Positions 7,940 through 13,844 of a stretch of 17,076 nucleotides of DNA are shown in pieces (positions within the stretch are counted from its first letter, which is position 1; each line of letters begins with the position of its first letter). A program made the translations under genes and the position numbers. The DNA lies in assembly GCA_013140785.1 (NCBI GenBank), contig JABFRZ010000241.1, positions 1-17,076 of the forward strand, in the 5' to 3' direction. Under the pieces are notes generated by a model. The model was not told the origin of the DNA, ran no database searches, and saw only the letters and a program-made list of their open reading frames with translations. Source of the DNA: Planctomycetota bacterium (GTDB lineage: Bacteria > Planctomycetota > UBA1135 > GCA-002686595).

Positions 7940-7968
7940 TTGATCGTTCGCGGCGGGGCTGCTAGCTT
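7940..7968 (+). promoter_or_regulatory. Sigma70-like promoter upstream of the TSUP permease
   Basis: TTGATC (7940-7945) and TAGCTT (7963-7968) are separated by exactly 17 nt. The start codon of a 22-codon ORF follows 7 nt after the -10 element, which would make the transcript leaderless or nearly so. The match to consensus is moderate (4/6 and 3/6), but spacing and position are good. Confidence 0.45.
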
Positions 7969-7975
7969 GTGCCGC

Positions 7976-8044
7976 ATGCTCGCCCTGGTGCCTACCGAGC
8001 AACTTCCGCGCGGGCTCGTGCCGCTCGCGGATTCCCCGAGCTGA
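7976..8044 (+). CDS. Possible 22-residue leader ORF
   Basis: ATG at 7976 opens a 22-codon frame (MLALVPTEQLPRG at the start) that ends in TGA at 8042-8044, 10 nt before the ATG of the permease gene. It lies directly under the putative promoter, and the permease start has no clear Shine-Dalgarno of its own, so translation of this ORF could deliver ribosomes to it. It holds no run of a single amino acid that would point to attenuation. It may be fortuitous. Confidence 0.3.
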   Translation: MLALVPTEQLPRGLVPLADSPS

Positions 8045-8054
8045 CCCGAGACGA

Positions 8055-8963
8055 ATGCCCGACGCGAAGACGACGCTCCTGATTCTGCTGGGGATCGTCG
8101 GGGTCGCGTTCAGCGCGTTCTGGCTGCGCGCGCTCGTCGCCGGCGCGTCGCGCGGCGAGCGCATCGCACCGGGCCCGTATGAGCTCGTGGTCGGCTTCCT
8201 CACCGACTTCTTCGACACGCTCGGCATCGGCTCGTTCGCGACGACGACCACTCTGTACCGCGCGCGCAAGACGATCGACGACCGCTTGCTGCCGGGCACG
8301 CTCAACGTCGGTCACACGCTGCCGACCATCGTCCAGGCGTTCATCTACACGCAAGTGATCGAGGTCGAGATGCGCACGCTGGTGCTGATGATCGGCGCGG
8401 CCGTGGCGGGCTCGCTCGTCGGCGCGCCGATCGTCGCGCGCTGGCCGCGGCGCAACATCCAGATCGGGCTCGGGCTCGCGTTGCTCGTGCTGTGCAGCGT
8501 CCTCGTGTACCGCCAGCTCTGGACCGAGCCGACCACCGGGGCGATCGGCCTGACGGGAACAATGCTGGCCGCGGGCGTGGGCGGGAACTTCGTGCTGGGC
8601 GCGCTGATGACCATCGGCGTGGGCTTGTATGCGCCGTGCCTGGTGATGGTGTCGATGCTGGGCATGAGCCCGGGCACCGGCTTCCCGATCATGATGGGCT
8701 CGTGCGCGTTCCTGATGCCGGCCGCGAGCGTGCCGTTCATCCGGCGCCAGAGCTATTCACCGCGCGCCGCGCTCGGACTGACGCTGGCCGGCATTCCCGC
8801 GGTCCTGATCGCGGCCTACATCGTCAAGAGCCTGCCGCTCGACACCGTCAAGTGGCTCGTCGCCGTCATCGTCGTGTACACCGCCGTGATGCTCTTGCGC
8901 GCGGCCTCTCGCGAGCCGCTCGCATCCGCGTCGAATCCGTCGGTCCCTGCCCAACGCACCTAA
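8055..8963 (+). CDS. Sulfite exporter TauE/SafE family (TSUP) membrane permease
   Basis: This 302-residue polytopic protein has about eight hydrophobic segments and the duplicated topology of the TSUP (DUF81) family. The first half carries the family signature GFLTDFFDTLGIGSFATTT (47-65). The second half has the matching GVGGNFVLGALMTIGVGLYAP and then a small-residue-rich segment (MGSCAFLMPAASVP). Family members export sulfur-containing or organic anions such as sulfite, sulfoacetate and related compounds across the inner membrane; the substrate here cannot be told from sequence. The APC permease follows after 22 nt, so the two are probably one operon under the promoter at 7940-7968. The ATG at 8055 is the first plausible start and lacks an obvious Shine-Dalgarno. 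Confidence 0.85.
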   Translation: MPDAKTTLLILLGIVGVAFSAFWLRALVAGASRGERIAPGPYELVVGFLTDFFDTLGIGSFATTTTLYRARKTIDDRLLPGTLNVGHTLPTIVQAFIYTQVIEVEMRTLVLMIGAAVAGSLVGAPIVARWPRRNIQIGLGLALLVLCSVLVYRQLWTEPTTGAIGLTGTMLAAGVGGNFVLGALMTIGVGLYAPCLVMVSMLGMSPGTGFPIMMGSCAFLMPAASVPFIRRQSYSPRAALGLTLAGIPAVLIAAYIVKSLPLDTVKWLVAVIVVYTAVMLLRAASREPLASASNPSVPAQRT

Positions 8964-8985
8964 CAGAGGCCCCTTCGAGGAGCAC

Positions 8986-10482
8986 ATGGCCAATCAACTG
9001 TTCGCGACCAAGCCCCTGAAGCTCCTGTTGGAGGAGGCCAAGGGCGAGAACCGCCTGCGGCGCGTGCTAGGCCCCGTGCAGCTCACCTCGCTCGGCGTCG
9101 GAGCGATCATCGGCGCTGGGATCTTCGTCGCGACGGGAGCCGCGGCCCACAACGTCGCCGGTCCGGCGCTGATGCTCTCGTACACCGTCGCGGGCATCAC
9201 GTGCATCTTCGCGGCACTGTGCTACGCGGAGTTCGCGTCGATGGTGCCGGTGGCCGGGTCCGCCTACACGTACGCGTATGCGACGCTCGGTGAGATGCTC
9301 GCGTGGATCATCGGTTGGGACCTGGTGCTCGAGTACGCGGTCGGCTCGGCCACGGTCGCGAACGGATGGTCGGGCTACTTCCAAGCCGTCATGGCCAAGA
9401 CCGGCTTCGTCTTGCCGCCCGCGCTCGCCGCGCCGCCGTGGGTGTACGAGAGCGGCCACTTCGTGGCCAAGGGCGGTTTCATCAACCTGCCGGCGGTCGT
9501 GATCGTCGCGATCGTGACGCTCGTGCTGGTCAAGGGGATCCAGGAGAGCGCGCGCTTCAACGCCACGATGGTGTTCGTCAAGCTTGCGGCGGTCGTGTTC
9601 GTGATCCTGGTCGGCTCGTTCTACGTCAACCCGGAGAACTGGAAGCCGTTCGCGCCGTTCGGGATGAGCGGCCTGAGCTTCTTCGGCATCCCGATCGCCG
9701 GACAAACCAACGCCGCGGGTGAACCGGTGGGCATGCTCGCGGGAGCGGCGATCATCTTCTTCGCGTACATCGGCTTCGACTCGGTCTCGACGCACGCCGA
9801 GGAGGCCAAGAACCCCAACCGCGACGTGCCGATCGCGATCGTGACCTCGCTGCTCGTGTGCACCGTGCTGTACATCGCCGTCGTCGCCGTGCTGACCGGC
9901 ATGGTCAAGTACGACCAGATCGACGTGAACGCCGGGGTTTCGAGCGCTTTCAAGGCAAACGGGCTGCCGTGGGCCGAAGTGATCATCGCGTCGGCCGGCG
10001 TCGCGGGCATCACGTCCGTGCTCTTGGTGATGATGCTCTCCGCGCCGCGCGTGTTCTTGGCCATGGCGCGCGACGGGCTCGTGCCACAGAGCTTCTTCAG
10101 CGCGGTGCATCCGAAGTTCCGCACGCCCTACAAGAGCACGATCCTGATCGGCGTCTTCGTGGCGTTCATGGCCGGCTTCCTGCCGATCGACGCGCTGCTC
10201 CACCTGACCAACATCGGCACTCTGCTGGCGTTCGTGATCGTGTGCGCGGCCGTGCTGATCATGCGCAGGAAGCACCCCGAGGCCAATCGGCCGTTCCGCT
10301 GCCCGCTGGTTCCAATCGTGCCCACGCTCGGGATCCTGTGCTGCCTGATGCTGATGTTCTCGCTGCCCGCGGCGAACTGGTGGCGACTGGGCGCGTGGCT
10401 CGCGCTCGGCTTCGTCATCTACTTCGCGTACGGCCGACACCACAGCGTCATGGCGCGCATCCGCGCGGGCGAGCAGCGCTGA
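8986..10482 (+). CDS. APC-superfamily amino acid permease, cationic amino acid transporter type
   Basis: This 498-residue protein has 12 or more hydrophobic helices, the usual size for the family. The first membrane helix has the APC substrate/sodium-site motif GAIIGAGIF (39-47). The following helices contain ALCYAEFASMVPVAGSAYTYAYATLGE and IGWDLVLEYAVGSATVANGW, both typical of the CAT/YfnA group. Near the middle is FFAYIGFDSVSTHAEEAKNPNRDVPIAI (about residues 257-284, reported here by its key residues GFD and EE-x-x-NP), and the C-terminus has the RPFRCPLVP and YFAYGRHHS signatures. It should import amino acids across the inner membrane by coupled transport; specificity is unknown. GAGGAG sits 3 nt before the ATG, supporting this start. 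It lies 22 nt after the TSUP gene. Confidence 0.9.
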   Translation: MANQLFATKPLKLLLEEAKGENRLRRVLGPVQLTSLGVGAIIGAGIFVATGAAAHNVAGPALMLSYTVAGITCIFAALCYAEFASMVPVAGSAYTYAYATLGEMLAWIIGWDLVLEYAVGSATVANGWSGYFQAVMAKTGFVLPPALAAPPWVYESGHFVAKGGFINLPAVVIVAIVTLVLVKGIQESARFNATMVFVKLAAVVFVILVGSFYVNPENWKPFAPFGMSGLSFFGIPIAGQTNAAGEPVGMLAGAAIIFFAYIGFDSVSTHAEEAKNPNRDVPIAIVTSLLVCTVLYIAVVAVLTGMVKYDQIDVNAGVSSAFKANGLPWAEVIIASAGVAGITSVLLVMMLSAPRVFLAMARDGLVPQSFFSAVHPKFRTPYKSTILIGVFVAFMAGFLPIDALLHLTNIGTLLAFVIVCAAVLIMRRKHPEANRPFRCPLVPIVPTLGILCCLMLMFSLPAANWWRLGAWLALGFVIYFAYGRHHSVMARIRAGEQR

Positions 10483-10553
10483 GACTCGTCGAGAGTTCCC
10501 AGCGCGACCCTGGGCGCGGACCCCGAGTGCTCCACTGAGCGGGAGTCGAACTC

Positions 10554-11309
10554 ATGCAACCCGTGGCGATCGTGCTGGGTATCGCGATCCTGATGGTCCT
10601 GGCCGAGCGCCTGGCCGCGGGCCGCCGCTGGCCGCTCGTGCGCGGCTGGTGGCTGCGCGCCGGGCTCGCGAACGCCTTCCAGGTCGGCGCGGTCTGGCTT
10701 GCCGGACGTGCTTGGGATCCATGGCTCGTCGCGCACCGACCTTGGTCCGTGGAGCGCCTCGGGACTCTCGGCGCCGCCGCGCTCGGCTACCTCGTGATCA
10801 CCTTCGTGTATTACTGGTGGCATCGCTGGCGGCACGAGTCCGAGCTCCTGTGGCGCGTCTTCCACCAGCTGCACCACAGCCCGCAGCGCATCGAGGTGAT
10901 CACGAGCTTCTACAAGCATCCGGCCGAGCTGCTCGCGAACGGCGTGCTCTCCAGCGCGATCCTCTACCTGCTCGTTGGCGTGACGCCGGCGGCCGCCGCG
11001 TTGGCGGTCACTGCCACCGGCGTGGCCGAGCTCTTCTACCACTGGAACGTGCGCACGCCGCACTGGCTGGGGTTCTTGATCCAGCGGCCGGAGAGCCACT
11101 GCATCCACCACGAAGAGGCCTTCCACCGTCAGAACTTCGGCGACGTGCCGCTGTGGGACTGGCTGTTCGGGACGCTCGAGAACCCGCGCGCATGGCCGCG
11201 CCCGGATGGTGACCCCGCGCGGCGCGCGGGCGAGGGACGCTGCGGCTTCGGCGACAAGGAGCACGCGCTCGGAGCCCTGCTGCGCGGCCAGGACGTGGCA
11301 CGCTCGTGA
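10554..11309 (+). CDS. Fatty acid hydroxylase / sterol desaturase superfamily enzyme
   Basis: The 251-residue integral membrane protein carries the di-iron histidine clusters of the superfamily: HRWRH (90-94), HQLHH (104-108) and HCIHH (182-186), the last in HCIHHEEAFHRQNFGDVPLWDWLFGT-type context (H182, H185, H186, then a conserved N-F-G and W-D). Hydrophobic segments lie at about 4-20, 36-50, 72-88 and 127-160. Such enzymes hydroxylate or desaturate lipid chains or sterol-like rings, using O2 at a di-iron centre facing the cytoplasm. GGGAG lies 8 nt before the ATG. The stop codon overlaps the GTG start of the next gene in GTGA, so the three genes up to 13146 are translationally coupled. The substrate is unknown; the context points to a membrane lipid. 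Confidence 0.85.
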   Translation: MQPVAIVLGIAILMVLAERLAAGRRWPLVRGWWLRAGLANAFQVGAVWLAGRAWDPWLVAHRPWSVERLGTLGAAALGYLVITFVYYWWHRWRHESELLWRVFHQLHHSPQRIEVITSFYKHPAELLANGVLSSAILYLLVGVTPAAAALAVTATGVAELFYHWNVRTPHWLGFLIQRPESHCIHHEEAFHRQNFGDVPLWDWLFGTLENPRAWPRPDGDPARRAGEGRCGFGDKEHALGALLRGQDVARS

Positions 11310-11875
11310 GCGCGACTCGCCGGCCCCTGCTCGCCTCTCTAGGGGATCGTCCGAGCGTGACCCGTGCGCTGGCCTGGCTCCTGATCGGCATCGGGAGTTT
11401 GCAGATGACGGGCTACGTCTTGTCGAAGCTCGGCCAGACGCTCGGAGCGCAGCCACTCGCGCGCGCGGGCGACGGCCTGCGCGCGTTCGGCATGGCGAGC
11501 GCCGCCAGTCCGTTCCCGAAGGTGTTCAGCAACGCCGAAGGACTCGACACCTTCGCGAGTCGTTTCGCGCTCGCCTGGGAAGAGCCCGGCGGCACGCAGC
11601 GCGTGACGCTGACGAGTGAGCTCTACGCGCGCCTCCGCGGTCCCTACTGGCGGCGCAACGTCTTCGGCGCGGCCATCGCCTACGGCCCTGTCATGGAACG
11701 CAACGCGGTGATGGCGCCGCTGCTCGCGAATGTGCTGCGTTACGGGCTCGGCGAGCCGGGGCCGCTGCTCGGCGAGTTCGGCCTCGATGCTTCCAGGCGT
11801 CTCGGCCCGCTACGTATCGAGTATCGAGCGCCGGAGAGCGACGCGCCCTTCCACGTGCTCGAGGTGGCGCCGTGA
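11306..11875 (+). CDS. One-TM hypothetical protein, partner of the HTTM-DCC protein
   Basis: GTG at 11306 overlaps the upstream TGA by 4 nt, and its own TGA overlaps the next GTG in the same way. The 189-residue product has one N-terminal hydrophobic segment (residues about 20-38, LAWLLIGIGSLQMTGYVLS), which is a membrane anchor or uncleaved signal. A soluble domain follows with many arginines (SELYARLRGPYWRRNVFGAAIAYGP) and no catalytic motif that I recognise. No named family is recognised. Its position between the hydroxylase and the HTTM-DCC gene, with overlapping codons on both sides, suggests the three act in one complex or pathway at the membrane. Confidence 0.75.
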   Translation: MSATRRPLLASLGDRPSVTRALAWLLIGIGSLQMTGYVLSKLGQTLGAQPLARAGDGLRAFGMASAASPFPKVFSNAEGLDTFASRFALAWEEPGGTQRVTLTSELYARLRGPYWRRNVFGAAIAYGPVMERNAVMAPLLANVLRYGLGEPGPLLGEFGLDASRRLGPLRIEYRAPESDAPFHVLEVAP

Positions 11876-13146
11876 GCGCGGGCGCGTGGCCCGCGCGCGG
11901 CCCGAGCGGCGGCCAATACAGCTTGGCGCGCGCGTTTCTCGGACTCTACCTCGCGCTGCACTTCGCCCAGCTCGTGCCCTGGAGCGTCGAGCTCTTCGGC
12001 GCGCGCGGGATGGTCGCAGACTGGTCGAGCCCGTTCTTCCGCCTCGTCCCGAACCTGTTCGCCATCTCGAGTGCACCGCTCTTCGTGCAGTCGGTGTGCG
12101 TCGCGGCCGTGCTCCTGGCGCTCTTGCTCGCGCTCGGAACCTGGGACCGGCTCGCGGCGCTCGCCCTGGCCTGGATCTGGGCCAGCGCCCTCGGTCGCAA
12201 CCCGTTGCTCTCCAACCCGGGCTTGCCCTACGTGGGTTGGATCCTGTGCGCGCACGCGCTCGCGCCCGGCAAGCCCTACGGTTCGCTGGCCGCGCGCGGG
12301 CGCATCGATCCGGGCGCGGACTGGCATTACCCGCGGCTCCTGTTCCTCGGCGCCTGGGGCTTGCTCGCCGCCGGCTACACACTCAGCGGCCTCGACAAGC
12401 TCCTCACGAGCCCGCACTGGCGCGACGGCAGCGCCATGCGACTCGTGCTCGAGAATCCGCTCGCGCGTCCGACCGTGCTGCGCGAGTTCCTGCTCGGCCT
12501 GCCGCCGGAGCTGCTCACATGCCTCTCTTACGGCGCGCTCGCGGCCGAGATCCTGTTCGCGCCGCTCGCGCTCTTCCGCCGCACGCGTCCATGGGCCTGG
12601 CTCGCGCTCCTGGCGATGCACCTCTCGTTGTTGGTGCTGCTCGACTTCATGGACCTCACGCTCGGGATGATCGTGATCCACCTCTTCACCTTCGATCCCG
12701 CCTGGTTGCCGGCGGGGCGGCCCGACGGACAGGCCGCTTCCGCCGAGCACGAGTTCGTCTTCTACGACGGTCACTGCGGCCTCTGTCACGGGTTCGTGCG
12801 CTTCGTCCTGGCGGAGGACGAGCGCGGGCTGTTCCGCTTCGCGCCGCTGCAAGGCGAGCACATCGCCACCCTTCTGGACGGCGCGCGGCGCGCGGCGCTA
12901 CCCGACAGCATCGCCGTGCTGCGCAGCGATGGGACCGTGCTGACGAAGTCCGCAGCCGTCGCGCACCTCCTCGCGCGCCTCGGCGGGCCATGGCGCGTGT
13001 GCTCGTTCGTCCTGCGCGCCTTGCCACGACCGCTGCGCGACTTCGGCTACGAGCGCGTGGCCGCGATCCGCACGCGCCTGTTCGCGCGGCCTGCACAGGC
13101 CTGCCCGTTGCTCCCTGCTCGGCTGCGCGGACGCTTCGTCGCGTAG
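11872..13146 (+). CDS. HTTM-type membrane protein fused to DCC thiol-disulfide oxidoreductase-like domain
   Basis: The 424-residue protein starts at GTG 11872 (4-nt overlap with the gene before). Residues 15-275 hold several membrane helices in the pattern of HTTM (vitamin K-dependent gamma-carboxylase-like) proteins: YSLARAFLGLYLALHF, the SNPGLPYVGWILCAH segment, AGYTLSGLDKLLTSPHWRDG and ending VIHLFTFDPAWLP. Residues 294 to about 400 form a DCC (DUF393) domain with the motif FYDGHCGLCHGFVRFVL; Asp299, Cys302 and Cys305 give the DxxCxxC signature. The DCC family has a thioredoxin-like fold and probable thiol redox activity. HTTM and DCC proteins are often neighbours, and here they are a single chain. 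The carboxylase activity of the animal homologue should not be assumed. It is the last gene of the coupled operon, and a GC palindrome follows its stop. Confidence 0.85.
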   Translation: MSAGAWPARGPSGGQYSLARAFLGLYLALHFAQLVPWSVELFGARGMVADWSSPFFRLVPNLFAISSAPLFVQSVCVAAVLLALLLALGTWDRLAALALAWIWASALGRNPLLSNPGLPYVGWILCAHALAPGKPYGSLAARGRIDPGADWHYPRLLFLGAWGLLAAGYTLSGLDKLLTSPHWRDGSAMRLVLENPLARPTVLREFLLGLPPELLTCLSYGALAAEILFAPLALFRRTRPWAWLALLAMHLSLLVLLDFMDLTLGMIVIHLFTFDPAWLPAGRPDGQAASAEHEFVFYDGHCGLCHGFVRFVLAEDERGLFRFAPLQGEHIATLLDGARRAALPDSIAVLRSDGTVLTKSAAVAHLLARLGGPWRVCSFVLRALPRPLRDFGYERVAAIRTRLFARPAQACPLLPARLRGRFVA

Positions 13147-13148
13147 AG

Positions 13149-13169
13149 CGCGGGCCCGCGACGTAGACT
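13149..13169 (+). promoter_or_regulatory. Palindrome plus -10-like box before the ECF sigma gene
   Basis: The 12-nt perfect palindrome CGCGGGCCCGCG (13149-13160) starts 3 nt after the HTTM-DCC stop, and TAGACT follows at 13164-13169. The sigma gene's GTG begins 6 nt later, so transcripts from here would be leaderless. No clear -35 box is present. The palindrome could be an operator or a weak terminator; both roles are inference. Confidence 0.3.
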
Positions 13170-13175
13170 GGCCGC

Positions 13176-13778
13176 GTGGTCGCTCCCGAGCCCGCCTCCG
13201 ACCCCTCGGCCGCGTTGCTCGCGCGCTGGCAAGACGCGGGTGATCGCGAGGCGCTCGACCAGCTCCTGCGCATCGAGGTCGAGCTCTTGAAGCACCGATT
13301 GCGCGCCAAGCAGGGCGGGCGGCTCTCGCCTTCGCTCAGCGCGAGTGACGTGGCGCAGGAAGCGGTGCTCCGTCTCGTCAAGGTGCGCACCGCGCCCAGC
13401 TTCGTCCACCCGGCCGCGCTGCGCGCCTACCTGTGGAAGTCGGCCCTGCACCTGCTCGCCGGACACTTCGAGCGCGCCGGCGCGAACCTCGAACGCCTGG
13501 ACGAGCGCGCCTCGCGCGGCGCCAGCGCGGCCCTGGCCACGAGCGGTGGCTTGAGCGCGGTCGAGGACGACGAGCGCACGCTCGCCATCGAGCTCACGCT
13601 GCACCTGCTCGAGCCCGACGAGCGCCGCATCCTCACGCTGGTCTACTTCGACGAGCTCTCGCTGGAGGACGCCGCCACGCGCCTCACGATCTCGCACGAA
13701 GCCGCGAAGAAGCGCCTGCAACGCGCGCGCACGCGCCTGGCGGTAAAGCTCGGCGCCTGGAGCGAGCTCGTGGCGTGA
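13176..13778 (+). CDS. ECF-type RNA polymerase sigma factor
   Basis: The 200-residue protein has the two-domain layout of ECF (group 4) sigma factors. Region 2 lies at about residues 15-95, from LLARWQDAGDREALDQLL through SASDVAQEAVLRLVK and the LRAYLWKSALHLL segment. Region 4 lies at about 143-195: LEPDERRILTLVYFDELS, then the helix-turn-helix LEDAATRLTISHEAAKKRLQRAR. The Gly/Ala/Ser-rich stretch at about 118-135 is the linker between them. The start is GTG at 13176, with no Shine-Dalgarno. It directs polymerase to a private set of promoters. The adjoining kinase, 66 nt downstream on the same strand, suggests paired regulation, with the sigma factor possibly acting downstream of kinase signalling. 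I see no anti-sigma gene. The final 20 codons recur in a remnant at 16687-16749. Confidence 0.85.
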   Translation: MVAPEPASDPSAALLARWQDAGDREALDQLLRIEVELLKHRLRAKQGGRLSPSLSASDVAQEAVLRLVKVRTAPSFVHPAALRAYLWKSALHLLAGHFERAGANLERLDERASRGASAALATSGGLSAVEDDERTLAIELTLHLLEPDERRILTLVYFDELSLEDAATRLTISHEAAKKRLQRARTRLAVKLGAWSELVA

Positions 13779-13792
13779 CTCAGCGCCCGGCG
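13717..13792 (+). repeat. Direct repeat, left copy (sigma 3' end plus FGE-gene end)
   Basis: These 76 bp match 16688-16763 at 70 of 76 positions with no gap (offset 2971). The repeat covers the last codons of the sigma gene, its stop, and the start of a convergent FGE-like C-terminus. Confidence 0.85.
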
Positions 13793-13806
13793 ATCCGCGC
13801 CACCAG
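13780..13806 (-). pseudogene. Remnant of the C-terminus of an FGE/SUMF1-like gene
   Basis: Read on the minus strand, this gives LVARIAGR and a stop, against LVARAARR and a stop in the FGE-like gene ending at 16751. The stop sits in the same relation to the sigma stop codon in both places (one base between TGA and TCA). Homology fades upstream of the Leu. It is taken as the fossil end of a gene like the one at 16751-17076. Confidence 0.5.
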
Positions 13807-13829
13807 ATGAGGAGTGGCTCGCGGACGAG

Positions 13830-13835
13830 TAGGAT
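13830..13835 (+). promoter_or_regulatory. -10-like box before the kinase gene
   Basis: TAGGAT lies 9 nt before the kinase ATG (13845), with no Shine-Dalgarno between. It resembles TAGACT before the sigma gene and TAGCTT at 7963. A -35 box is not evident. Confidence 0.3.
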
Positions 13836-13844
13836 TTCGCGTCC

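Noticed and set aside
9067..10443. Minus-strand 458-codon frame opposite the APC permease
   Set aside because: His/Asp/Arg-rich antisense of membrane codons; the plus strand has clear APC family motifs.
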